From positions 1 through 62,846 of the forward strand of contig JAGZCC010000004.1 of NCBI GenBank assembly GCA_018369555.1: 62,846 nucleotides of DNA. The letters are read 5' to 3'. A program made the position numbers and the translations under genes. The DNA comes from Thomasclavelia spiroformis (GTDB taxonomy: Bacteria; Bacillota_I; Bacilli_A; Erysipelotrichales; Coprobacillaceae). Every line of letters starts with the position of its first letter. The stretch's first letter is position 1. Below are positions 9,981 to 18,629 of the stretch, piece by piece. Under the pieces are notes generated by a model that was not told the origin of the DNA, searched no databases, and was given only the letters and a program-made list of their open reading frames with translations.

Positions 9981-10638
9981 CTTTGTCACCTATTACAAAG
10001 GACTTTTGTTAAGTAAAATAAATACAATAAATATTTAATTTTAAATTAATAACATACAAAAGCTTTTTAAACAAATCAATTATAATTACAAAGCCTTTTT
10101 ATTCATGTATCAGTTACCTATAAATTATTAATCTTTTGTATATTCTTTACTTTATAAAGTTCTTTATAATTTTCCTTTCCTTATTATGCTTAAGCTATTT
10201 TTCAAGCTATTTATTTTATTAAAGTTCCCCTTTTATACCTTGATTTTTATCTTCCGTTTTCAACCTAACATTTTTAAAATCTAAGAGGAAAGATTTTTAT
10301 GTCAATTTCAATACTATTTTATTTACATAATCAAATCTATCTTTAATCCTTTAGGTTTACTTTTAATCTTTTTTAACAACTATATTCTTCCATTACAACT
10401 CAAACATATTTCAAAACACTATCTATAACATAAAAATTTACTAACTGTATAATTAAATATTTTATCTATTCAATACAATACATTGAAAATAAATTTCATC
10501 ACCTAATATTTTTATATCCGCAATAAACTTTTTTAGTAAACACTTATTAATACAGTATTAACTTAACTGCTTATTTTCATTTAAATTATTTATCATAATT
10601 CATAAATCAGTAACTAGAAAATCTCACATTATTTCCTA
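9981..10638. other. 660-bp AT-rich gap, no intact gene
   Basis: Very AT-rich. On the minus strand two short coding-like stretches appear: IKILGDEIYFQCIVLNR then stop, near 10460-10530, and LKTEDKNQGIKGEL then stop, near 10220-10265. They may be traces of a lost gene. A TTGACA lies in the middle on the minus strand, but I see no -10 box to match it. No terminator is seen directly after the EIIBC gene. Confidence 0.3.
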
Positions 10639-12096
10639 TTACATCAATATATCATTTAATGAATCCGCAATAAAACCAACCTTAGTCCCAATAATTATTT
10701 GAATACTACTTTTTCCAACTTTTACTATTCCAGTTGCTCCAATTGCTAAAATTTGTTGTTCATTTACTAAATCAAGATCTTTTAATTCTATTCTTAAGCG
10801 TGTAATGCAATTATCAACATACATAACATTACCTCGTCCTCCTAATGCTTCCAATAAAACAATTGCTAATTCATCATAATCATCACTAACTAAAATAATA
10901 TTAGATTCATTTTCATTGATTTCTTCTAATGTATCATCAATTTCTCTTCCTGGTGTCATAAGATTATAACGAATAATCATAAATCTAAAAATACCATAAT
11001 AAATAATTCCACATATAATTCCTAACGGAATTAGCATAAAAATATTATGAGCATAAGGCGATCGAATACTTAAAATGTAATCAATTAATCCCGCAGAAAA
11101 ACCAAATCCAGCTATCCATTGAAAAAACGCTGCAATAAACATCATTATCCCTGTCATTAAAGCATGTATAACATATAAAATCGGTGCAACAAACATAAAT
11201 GAAAATTCTAACGGTTCAGTTACTCCGGTTAAAAATGATGCAAATGCAGCTGATAATAAAACCGCTCCTACCTGTTTTTTCTTTTCTGGTCTTGCACATT
11301 TATAAATTGCAATTGCTGCAGCCGGCAACCCAAACATCATTACAGGAAAAAAACCTGCTTGATACATCCCTGTTTTTCCCACTACACTTCCAGATATTGT
11401 TCCCCAGAATTTTCCAATATCATTAATTCCTGCACTATCGAACCAAAACACTGAATTTAGTGCATGATGTAAGCCAGTCGGAACTAATAACCGATTAAAA
11501 AATCCATATAATCCAGCTCCAATTGGTCCCAAATCAGATATTGCTTTACCAAAACTAATCGACACGCTATATAAAAATGGCCATACAACCATCAATACAC
11601 TTGATAAAAAAAGCATCATTACAGTTGAAACAATCAAAACAAAGCGCTTACCTCCAAAAAAAGATAAAGCCATCGGTAATTGGATTTTTGAAAAATGTTT
11701 ATAATTAAACGCCACAATTAATCCTACTAATATTCCAACTAAACTATTTGCAGAATTTTCAAATGCTAGTGAAACTTCTTCAACCGAAATATGTCTAATT
11801 AAAGAAACTGTTTCAACTGATAATAATTTCGCTACTATCAAATACGAAACAACTGCACATAAACTTAAAACAGTATCTTTTTCTTTTACCATTCCTACTG
11901 CTATACCAACCGCAAAAAAAAGTGGCAAATTATCCATTATCACCGAACCCGATTCAATTAAAAATGCTGAAATCAAATTATTACTACCCCAACCAACCGG
12001 ATCAATCCAATAACCAATTCCTTTCAACAAAGCTGCTATCGGCATCACTGAAACAGGTAACATCAAAGATTTTCCTAATCGTTGAACATAGCTCAT
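10639..12096 (-). CDS. PTS glucose/N-acetylglucosamine-family EIIBC
   Basis: 486 residues. ATG at 12094-12096 is chosen for AAAGGTAGG upstream; the ORF opens nine codons earlier. The N-terminal ~390 residues are the EIIC channel of the Glc family (MSYVQRLGKSLMLPVSVMPIAALL..., GLHHALNS, GFFPVMMFGLPAA, LTGVTEPLEF). The C-terminal EIIB domain has the phosphorylatable cysteine in VDNCITRLR. It imports and phosphorylates a hexose, and needs the separate EIIA encoded divergently at 12315. The GLHHALNS.FWF pattern and the neighbouring GH84 enzyme favour GlcNAc or a similar amino sugar, but that is inference. It has its own strong promoter with a short leader and no RAT, so it may not be controlled by antitermination. 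Confidence 0.92.
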   Translation of the reverse strand: MSYVQRLGKSLMLPVSVMPIAALLKGIGYWIDPVGWGSNNLISAFLIESGSVIMDNLPLFFAVGIAVGMVKEKDTVLSLCAVVSYLIVAKLLSVETVSLIRHISVEEVSLAFENSANSLVGILVGLIVAFNYKHFSKIQLPMALSFFGGKRFVLIVSTVMMLFLSSVLMVVWPFLYSVSISFGKAISDLGPIGAGLYGFFNRLLVPTGLHHALNSVFWFDSAGINDIGKFWGTISGSVVGKTGMYQAGFFPVMMFGLPAAAIAIYKCARPEKKKQVGAVLLSAAFASFLTGVTEPLEFSFMFVAPILYVIHALMTGIMMFIAAFFQWIAGFGFSAGLIDYILSIRSPYAHNIFMLIPLGIICGIIYYGIFRFMIIRYNLMTPGREIDDTLEEINENESNIILVSDDYDELAIVLLEALGGRGNVMYVDNCITRLRIELKDLDLVNEQQILAIGATGIVKVGKSSIQIIIGTKVGFIADSLNDILM

Positions 12097-12142
12097 ACTT
12101 TTCCTACCTTTCAAACATATCATTCGCTCTTACTCTTTAAAA

Positions 12143-12172
12143 ATTATACCCTTTAATATCAAAATATGTCAA
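12143..12172 (-). promoter_or_regulatory. Promoter of the EIIBC gene
   Basis: Minus strand TTGACA (12167-12172), 18-bp spacer, TATAAT (12143-12148). The start would be near 12136, giving a leader of about 40 nt. Confidence 0.75.
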
Positions 12173-12198
12173 CAAAAACAATAATGTCAATCAGATAG

Positions 12199-12227
12199 TT
12201 GACAGTAACAAAATTAAAAGTTACAAT
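12199..12227 (+). promoter_or_regulatory. Promoter of the EIIA gene
   Basis: TTGACA (12199-12204), 17-bp spacer, TACAAT (12222-12227). The predicted start (~12234) falls just before the RAT-like element. Confidence 0.7.
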
Positions 12228-12237
12228 TTAAATATAA

Positions 12238-12293
12238 TGTTACTATTAAATTAGGCATTAGCAGTTATTATATGTAACCGCTAATGCCTTTTA
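12238..12293 (+). promoter_or_regulatory. RAT-like antiterminator overlapping a terminator, leader of the EIIA gene
   Basis: TGTTACTATTAAATTAGGCA (12238-12257) resembles the RNA antiterminator of GlcT-type regulators. It overlaps the left arm of a strong terminator: AGGCATTAGC (12253-12262) pairs with GCTAATGCCT (12280-12289), with further pairing of GTTA and TAAC, then TTTTA. The two structures exclude each other, which is the layout expected for LicT/GlcT antitermination. Transcription into the EIIA gene would depend on the regulator at 9147. Confidence 0.75.
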
Positions 12294-12314
12294 TTCATAA
12301 AGGAGGTTATTATT

Positions 12315-12800
12315 TTGGAAATACTATCAAAATTTGTTTCTTATAATAAAACTAAATATATATGTGCACCCGCAAGTGGAAAAATAATTCATTTACAATT
12401 TTTAAATGACAAAGCCTTTTCTAATAAGTTAGTCGGTGATGGCTTAGCCATTGAGATAACCTCAAATTATATCTATTCTCCATGTAAAGGAAAAATAAGC
12501 ATAATTGCCCCAACTAAACATGCATTTGGAATTATTACTGAAGACGGCGTTGAAATCTTAGTACATATCGGTATTCAATCTTTAAAATCAGATCCTTCGA
12601 ATTACACATATCATATAAACGTTGGTGATGAAATAAATGTTGGTACCCCTATTGTAAAAATAAGCGACAAATTATTAAAAAAATACAATTATAAAATAAT
12701 AACTCCTGTCGTTATTTGTAACTATCACGACCATCCAATTAAAACAATGTCTACTGCCTCAACAATCAAAACTGGTAAAATTATTTATACGTACAAATAA
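12315..12800 (+). CDS. PTS glucose-family EIIA (Crr-like)
   Basis: 161 residues from a TTG start at 12315, eight bases after AGGAGG; no ATG or GTG fits. The fold is the Glc-type EIIA: ICAPASGKI near the N-terminus, TKHAFGI with the first active-site histidine, and ILVHIGIQSL with the phosphorylated histidine. It passes phosphate from HPr to an EIIB, most simply the one at 10639, and may also phosphorylate PRDs of the antiterminator. Control is by the RAT/terminator in its leader. Ends at a hairpin shared with thiN. Confidence 0.92.
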   Translation: MEILSKFVSYNKTKYICAPASGKIIHLQFLNDKAFSNKLVGDGLAIEITSNYIYSPCKGKISIIAPTKHAFGIITEDGVEILVHIGIQSLKSDPSNYTYHINVGDEINVGTPIVKISDKLLKKYNYKIITPVVICNYHDHPIKTMSTASTIKTGKIIYTYK

Positions 12801-12821
12801 CTGTTTATTTTAACAGTTATT
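12796..12821. terminator. Terminator shared by EIIA gene and thiN
   Basis: AATAACTGTT pairs with AACAGTTATT around a six-base loop, followed by TTTTTCTTT on the plus strand. It overlaps the last codons of thiN. Confidence 0.7.
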
Positions 12822-13413
12822 TTTCTTTATCTTTAGTTCTAACTAAAAAAATATTATCACTATTTTTTATATATGCAAAATTATCGATTACTTGATTTGA
12901 AACACATAATGGATCATCTCGCTTTAAATAATAATTATTTAATTGATATTGAGCATGCTCAATATCAATATAACTATCATTACACGCAAATAAAGAAAAA
13001 TATTTATATTCAGCACCATAAACTTTATGTCTTCCAGGTTCTAAGAGTTCGATTATATTTTGATCATCAATTATTCTAATTTTTATATTTGAATATTTTT
13101 CAAGCAAACACATAACTCCTAAAAAATGATCTAATCGTCCTCCAGTAACCCCATAAATATCAATTTCATCATAGCCATTATTAATCGCATATTCAATTGC
13201 TGCATGTGTATCTGTAACATCTTTTCTAGTTGGCAAACGCTCTATTTTTAAATTTAATAATAGATGTTCATCTCTAATTGAATCAAAATCACCAATTGCA
13301 TAAATTGGTTTTATTCCTTGATCAATTAAAACCTCAATACCACGATCAACTCCAATATAATCTAAAGAAATATCAATTTCTTTAGCCATGGCACTACATA
13401 TTCCTATTTTCAT
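12817..13413 (-). CDS. thiN: Thiamine pyrophosphokinase
   Basis: 198 residues. Converts thiamine to thiamine diphosphate with ATP. Family signatures are visible: YIGVDRG, IGDFDS, DVTDTHAA and the GGRLDH motif, followed by the C-terminal beta-sandwich that binds thiamine. Its ATG (13411-13413) overlaps the TGA of rpe (13410-13412), a translationally coupled pair. Last gene of the priA-rsmB-rlmN-prpC-prkC-rsgA-rpe-thiN operon, the same order as in Bacillus (yloS). No TPP riboswitch is seen. Confidence 0.93.
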   Translation of the reverse strand: MKIGICSAMAKEIDISLDYIGVDRGIEVLIDQGIKPIYAIGDFDSIRDEHLLLNLKIERLPTRKDVTDTHAAIEYAINNGYDEIDIYGVTGGRLDHFLGVMCLLEKYSNIKIRIIDDQNIIELLEPGRHKVYGAEYKYFSLFACNDSYIDIEHAQYQLNNYYLKRDDPLCVSNQVIDNFAYIKNSDNIFLVRTKDKEK

Positions 13414-14051
13414 CGCAATGATTCAATTGCTTTTGTACAATCATCACTATTAAAAACAAAGCTTCCAGCTACAAGTACATCAACACCTGCTTGTCTACAT
13501 AACTTAGCAGTAGATTCATTTATCCCACCATCTACTTCAATTAAATAACAATAATTATTATCTTCTCTAAGCTTTGCAAGTTTTGAAATTTTTTCTAATG
13601 CACTATGATTAAATGTTTGTCCACCAAATCCTGGTTCAACCGACATTACCAAAACTAAATCTAATTCAGATAAAAATGGTTTTAATACATCTACACAAGT
13701 ATCTGGTTTAATTGCAATTCCAACATCGATATTATTATTTTTAATATGATTAATTAATTTATTTATTTCATTTTCTTCAACCGCTTCATAATGAAAAACA
13801 ATTAATGAAGCATTACTTGCAATAAAATTATCAACATATTTAAATGGATCATCAATCATTAAATGAACATCTAAATACTTATCAGTAACCTTACTAATAT
13901 CTTTTAAAATACTATAACCAAATGAAATATTTGGTACAAAATGACCATCCATCACATCATAATGAATCCATTCAGCCACTTTAATTTTATCAATTTCTTC
14001 TTTCAAACATACAAAATTCGCTGATAACAACGAAGGTGCAATTTTAACCAT
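13410..14051 (-). CDS. rpe: Ribulose-phosphate 3-epimerase
   Basis: 213 residues, a TIM barrel that interconverts ribulose-5-P and xylulose-5-P in the pentose phosphate pathway. Visible signatures: APSLLSANF at the N-terminus, HYDVMDGHFVPNI with metal and catalytic residues, LMIDDP, MSVEPGFGGQ and EVDGGI. The start overlaps the end of rsgA by 8 nt; AAAGAGGAACG serves as ribosome site. It ends at TGA, useful evidence that TGA is a real stop here. Confidence 0.96.
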   Translation of the reverse strand: MVKIAPSLLSANFVCLKEEIDKIKVAEWIHYDVMDGHFVPNISFGYSILKDISKVTDKYLDVHLMIDDPFKYVDNFIASNASLIVFHYEAVEENEINKLINHIKNNNIDVGIAIKPDTCVDVLKPFLSELDLVLVMSVEPGFGGQTFNHSALEKISKLAKLREDNNYCYLIEVDGGINESTAKLCRQAGVDVLVAGSFVFNSDDCTKAIESLR

Positions 14052-14901
14052 ATTTACGTTCCTCTTTCCTTTTTACTTCTTGCAAATTTAATAAATAATG
14101 TTCATATCTCTCTTTAGAAATCATCCCATCATCGACTGCCTTTTTTATTGCACAATCAGGTTCTTTATCATGAAGACAACCCCTAAATTTACATTCTTGG
14201 CTATATTCTTTAAAATCATGATACGCAATAGCCAACTGTTCTGGTGACATATCTAATTCTAATGATGAAAATCCCGGTGTATCACCAATATACCCATTGT
14301 ACATCTTAATCAATTCAACATGCCTAGTAGTATGTTTTCCTCGTCCCAATGCCTTTGAAATATTATTTGTTTCTAAATTCAACTCAATATCCAAAGCATT
14401 TAATAAACTGCTTTTACCCACTCCGCTTTGTCCGGTAATTACAGTTACTTTATCTTTAAAAATAGCTTTTATTTCATCAATTCCACAATTATCTTTAGAA
14501 CTAATTTCATAAACTTTATATCCTGCTTTTCGATAATCATTAACATAACTTTCGACACTGCCATCATCTAAATCCATTTTAGATAAAACAATTATCGGTT
14601 CAATATTTAAATGTTCAACTACCAATAAAAATTTATCCAATAACATTGAAGAAAAATCAGGTTCTTTACACGAATTTACTATCAATACCTGATCAATATT
14701 ACATATAGGCGGACGAACTAAGAAATTCTTTCTAGGAAGTAATTTCATAATATAACCATCTTGATATTCAACAAAGTCTCCTACAAGAGGTTTTATTTCA
14801 TCTTTACGAAATTTACCCCTTGCACGACACTCAATAATCTTATTATTATCCTCAACATAATAAAATCCCGATAAAGCTTTAACTATTCTACCTTGAAACA
14901 T
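14044..14901 (-). CDS. rsgA: Ribosome small-subunit-dependent GTPase A
   Basis: 285 residues from the ATG at 14899-14901, six bases after GGAGG; a TTG one codon upstream is too close to that site. OB-fold N-terminus, then the circularly permuted GTPase: LSKMDL (G4) comes before GQSGVGKSSLL (G1) and DTPGFSS (G3). A C-terminal zinc-binding CKFRGCLHDKEPDC knuckle follows. It acts late in 30S maturation. Lies between prkC and rpe, as in other Firmicutes. Confidence 0.95.
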   Translation of the reverse strand: MFQGRIVKALSGFYYVEDNNKIIECRARGKFRKDEIKPLVGDFVEYQDGYIMKLLPRKNFLVRPPICNIDQVLIVNSCKEPDFSSMLLDKFLLVVEHLNIEPIIVLSKMDLDDGSVESYVNDYRKAGYKVYEISSKDNCGIDEIKAIFKDKVTVITGQSGVGKSSLLNALDIELNLETNNISKALGRGKHTTRHVELIKMYNGYIGDTPGFSSLELDMSPEQLAIAYHDFKEYSQECKFRGCLHDKEPDCAIKKAVDDGMISKERYEHYLLNLQEVKRKEERKYG

Positions 14902-14911
14902 CAATTACCTC

Positions 14912-16861
14912 CTATTCATCTTCAGGAATTTCCGGTTTTTTATCATAATAATCCAAAGTAACAGTTTCTCCATTTTTATTAACTGTACTAAATGCATCTG
15001 GACTTTGTCTTAAAACTTTGTTAATAACAATTTTATTTATTTCTTCTTCAGTCAATGAATCAGTAGATAACCTATTAAGAACCACTACAAACCCCTTACT
15101 TTCCAAACGACTTTTAGCCGCACTTATATCCATTCCTACAACATTAGGGATTTCTATTTTCACACCTGCTGAAACTGTTAAAGTAATTGTTCGATTAGTT
15201 TCATCAGGATCAATCTTATGACCACTTTGTAAACTTTGATCTATAACTGTTCCCACAGGTTTTTCTGACTCTTCTTGTTTAACAATTACATCAAAACCTA
15301 ATTTTGCTAACGTTTCTTTAGCTTTTTCTACATCCATTCCTAAATAATCACCTATAACAGTATAATTACCTTTAGATACTGTTAATGTTATCTTTAATTC
15401 TTTTTTCTTCGTTGGATCTAATTTTTCTCCCTCATCAATACTTTGATCAATAACTGTTCCTCTTGACTTTGAAGAAACCTCTTTGTTAATTTCCACCTCA
15501 AGACCAAGTTTTTCCAAAGCTTTCGTTGCCTTTTCTTCATCCATACCAATATAATCATCGATAACAATATACTTTCCTTTAGAAATGGTTAACTTAACAA
15601 CATCACCTTCTTTAATAGTTGTACCTTTTTTTGGATCAGTTTCAAGAATTTTACCTTTATCATATTCATCTGATAATTTTTTAGTAACATCATCACTTAT
15701 AGTTACATTATAATCTTTTAACAAAGCTATTGCCTGTTTCTTAGTTTTGCCCTCTAAATCTGGCATTAAATTAGTATCTGGACGAATGTTTGCATAAAGA
15801 AAAAATGCTATTGTTGCAACAACTACAATTACCCCTGCAATAATTCCTACTTTAGCTTTAGTATCTAAATTTTTAAATTTATTAATTAACTTTTTGATAC
15901 CTTTATCTTCTTCAACTTCATCATCTTTAACAATTTCTTTTGATGTAATATTTCCAGTACCTTCGCCATTAAACACATCTCGAGAGTCAATTACAATCGT
16001 AGGTTCTGGCTCATTATCGTAAGAAAAAACCAATTTTTCTTCGTTTAAGCGATCTAAACAAGTATTTAAATCATCTAGCATTTCAGTTGCATTATGATAA
16101 CGATCATTTAAATTCTTAGCCGTTGCTTTAATAATAATATTTTCAACTGATTGAGGAATTGAAGGATTAAATTCTAATAATGATGGCAAATCATCTTGCA
16201 TATGCTTTAATGCAATATTAACCGGAGATTCACCATTAAATGGAACTTCACCTCGTAACAATTCATAAAAAGCAATTCCTAGAGCATAAATATCACTTTG
16301 TATTGTTGCTTTTTCACCACGTGCTATTTCTGGAGCCAAATAATGTAATGAACCCATTATTACATCAGTTTGCGTAACTTGAGCAAGTGATTGCATCGAT
16401 GCAATTCCAAAATCAGCAATCTTTGCAACTCCACTATCAGTAACCAATATATTTTGAGGTTTCAAATCACGATGAATAATACCAAGCTGATGAGCTTTAG
16501 CAATTCCACCAACTACCTGCTTCATAATATCAATAGCTTCTACATAATGAAGTGCCCCACGTTTTAAAATCAATTCTTTCAACGTTGTTCCTGGAACATA
16601 TTCCATTACTATATAATACTTATCATCATCTTCACCTACATCATATATTTCAACAATATTTTTATGAGAAAGTGCCGCAGCAGCACTTGCTTCACGCTGA
16701 AATCTAGTTACATAAATGGGATCTTTAGCTAAACTAGTTCTTAAAATTTTAATTGCAATTGTTCGATTTAAAATAATATCTTTAGCTAAATAAACATCAG
16801 CCATCCCACCTTGTCCAATTAATTCCAATAACTCATAACGTTCCGCAATGATTTTTGACAT
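14912..16861 (-). CDS. prkC: PASTA-domain Ser/Thr kinase
   Basis: 649 residues from ATG 16859-16861. The GGGGAGG site lies in the last codons of prpC; the ORF opens eight codons earlier. Cytosolic Hanks kinase domain (~5-270): GQGGMADVYLA loop, AIKIL lysine, HRDLKPQN catalytic loop, DFGIA and LAPE. An acidic linker, one membrane helix (~337-359) and four extracellular PASTA repeats (~365-640) follow. It senses muropeptides or lipid II outside and phosphorylates division, wall and translation targets inside. PrpC upstream reverses it; RsgA downstream is a known PrkC substrate in Bacillus. Confidence 0.95.
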   Translation of the reverse strand: MSKIIAERYELLELIGQGGMADVYLAKDIILNRTIAIKILRTSLAKDPIYVTRFQREASAAAALSHKNIVEIYDVGEDDDKYYIVMEYVPGTTLKELILKRGALHYVEAIDIMKQVVGGIAKAHQLGIIHRDLKPQNILVTDSGVAKIADFGIASMQSLAQVTQTDVIMGSLHYLAPEIARGEKATIQSDIYALGIAFYELLRGEVPFNGESPVNIALKHMQDDLPSLLEFNPSIPQSVENIIIKATAKNLNDRYHNATEMLDDLNTCLDRLNEEKLVFSYDNEPEPTIVIDSRDVFNGEGTGNITSKEIVKDDEVEEDKGIKKLINKFKNLDTKAKVGIIAGVIVVVATIAFFLYANIRPDTNLMPDLEGKTKKQAIALLKDYNVTISDDVTKKLSDEYDKGKILETDPKKGTTIKEGDVVKLTISKGKYIVIDDYIGMDEEKATKALEKLGLEVEINKEVSSKSRGTVIDQSIDEGEKLDPTKKKELKITLTVSKGNYTVIGDYLGMDVEKAKETLAKLGFDVIVKQEESEKPVGTVIDQSLQSGHKIDPDETNRTITLTVSAGVKIEIPNVVGMDISAAKSRLESKGFVVVLNRLSTDSLTEEEINKIVINKVLRQSPDAFSTVNKNGETVTLDYYDKKPEIPEDE

Positions 16862-16862
16862 T

Positions 16863-17600
16863 CTATTTACCTCCCCTATTATCAATAATAGCTACAGCAA
16901 TATTGTCATATCCACCATTTTCATTAGCTAAATCAATTAATTCATTTACCATATCAGTAACTTTTAAACTTCTTTTTAAAACATCAATTATTTTTTCATT
17001 ATCAAGGGTATTATATAACCCATCACTACAAAGTAATAATAAACTATCCGCAAACTCTAACTCAATTAAAGAAGGGGCCAATTTAGTATCTGCACCTATC
17101 GCTTGAGTCAAAACATGTTTTTGACTATGATTCTTACCTTCTTCTTCATTAATTACACCGCGTTCAATTAATTCATTGACTAATGTATGATCGATAGTTA
17201 CCTGATGTAATTGACCATTTTTAAAAACATAAGCACGGCTATCTCCAACATGTGATATATATAGTGTTTCATTCATAAAAACTGCAATTACAATTGTTGT
17301 TCCCATTCCACGATGTTCTTCATTTTGCATTGCCATTTTTTTTACAATAATATTTGCTTCTTCAATTGTATCTTGCAACCATTTTTTGACTTCAATATCG
17401 TTATCAAACGGTGGTATACAATTAAAACAACTAGTTACATGTTCTATCACTACTCTTGAAGCAATTTCTCCAGAACGATGGCCGCCCATACCATCACATA
17501 CCACAGCAACAATTTGATCTTTTGTATTAACAATTACCATTGCTTGATCTTGATTTTTACTTCTTACTTTTCCAATGTCAGTATTTGCATAATAGTTCAT
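16863..17600 (-). CDS. prpC: PP2C-type Ser/Thr phosphatase
   Basis: 245 residues. Metal-binding motifs of the PPM family are in order: SKNQDQA near residue 15, VCDGMGGHRSGE, SHVGDSRAY, and LLCSDGLYNTL near the end. It removes phosphate from PrkC and its targets. Its ATG overlaps the stop of rlmN (TAATG), and its stop lies one base before the prkC start, so the three genes are tightly coupled. Confidence 0.95.
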   Translation of the reverse strand: MNYYANTDIGKVRSKNQDQAMVIVNTKDQIVAVVCDGMGGHRSGEIASRVVIEHVTSCFNCIPPFDNDIEVKKWLQDTIEEANIIVKKMAMQNEEHRGMGTTIVIAVFMNETLYISHVGDSRAYVFKNGQLHQVTIDHTLVNELIERGVINEEEGKNHSQKHVLTQAIGADTKLAPSLIELEFADSLLLLCSDGLYNTLDNEKIIDVLKRSLKVTDMVNELIDLANENGGYDNIAVAIIDNRGGK

Positions 17601-18628
17601 TATTTCACCCCACTTCTTTTAGCTCGCAGTTGCCCACAAGCACCGTCTATATCTCGACCATGCTCTTTTCTCATCGTTACATTTATATGTAATCTAAGCA
17701 ATTCACTTTTAAATAATTCAGCCTGTTCTCTTGTACTTGGCTGATAACCATGTTCGTCAACACTGTTATAAGGAATTAAATTTACATATGCATTTAATCC
17801 TCTTAAATAATGAGCTAACTGTCTTGCATAAATTATATCATCATTAATATCTTTTAATAATATATATTCAAATGTAACTCGTCGATTAGTTTTATCTATA
17901 TAATCACTAACTGCCTCTCTTAGTTTATCCATTGGATAAACCTTATTAATTGGCATCAATTCATCACGAATTTCATCATTTGGTGCATGTAAAGAAATAG
18001 CTAAATTAGTTTGAATTCCTTCTTCACTATATTTTTCAATTCCTTTTACTAAACCACATGTTGATATTGTAATATGTCTTGCCCCTATTGCTAACCCATT
18101 TGGATGATTAATAATTCTTACAAAATCCATCACATTATCATAATTATCAAATGGTTCCCCAGTTCCCATAACAACAACATGACTAATTCTTTGATTTGTA
18201 TCTTGTTGTATTTTAATAATTTGACTAACAATCTCACCCGGTGATAAATCACGTTGCTTATTAAGCAATCCACTTGCACAAAATTTACATTTCATATTGC
18301 ACCCAACTTGGCTTGTTACACACAATGATTTACCATAATCATGAATCATTAGTACCGATTCAATCAAGCTACCATCTAATAGTTCAAACAAATACTTAAT
18401 CGTCCCATCTTTAGACACTTGTTTTTCTTTAATTTTTAATATATCAAAATTAAATTCATCTTTTAAGCTATTTCTAAGCTCCTTTGATAAATCCGACATA
18501 TCATCAAATGAACGAGCATCTTTTTGATAAAGCCAACTAAAAACTTGCTTAGCTCTAAACGGCTTTTGTTTAATTGATTGAAAGTATTCAGTTAATTGTT
18601 CTAAAGAATAATCATATATATTTTTCAT
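17600..18628 (-). CDS. rlmN: Dual-specificity 23S rRNA / tRNA adenine-C2 methyltransferase
   Basis: 342 residues. Radical-SAM cysteines lie in CNMKCKFCASG. The family's N-terminal helical domain (YSLEQLTEYF...KPFRAKQVFSWLY) and the conserved CGQLR near the C-terminus are present. It methylates A2503 of 23S rRNA and A37 of some tRNAs. It starts after AAGGAAAATAAG, one base downstream of the rsmB stop. Confidence 0.96.
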   Translation of the reverse strand: MKNIYDYSLEQLTEYFQSIKQKPFRAKQVFSWLYQKDARSFDDMSDLSKELRNSLKDEFNFDILKIKEKQVSKDGTIKYLFELLDGSLIESVLMIHDYGKSLCVTSQVGCNMKCKFCASGLLNKQRDLSPGEIVSQIIKIQQDTNQRISHVVVMGTGEPFDNYDNVMDFVRIINHPNGLAIGARHITISTCGLVKGIEKYSEEGIQTNLAISLHAPNDEIRDELMPINKVYPMDKLREAVSDYIDKTNRRVTFEYILLKDINDDIIYARQLAHYLRGLNAYVNLIPYNSVDEHGYQPSTREQAELFKSELLRLHINVTMRKEHGRDIDGACGQLRAKRSGVK

Positions 18629-18629
18629 C

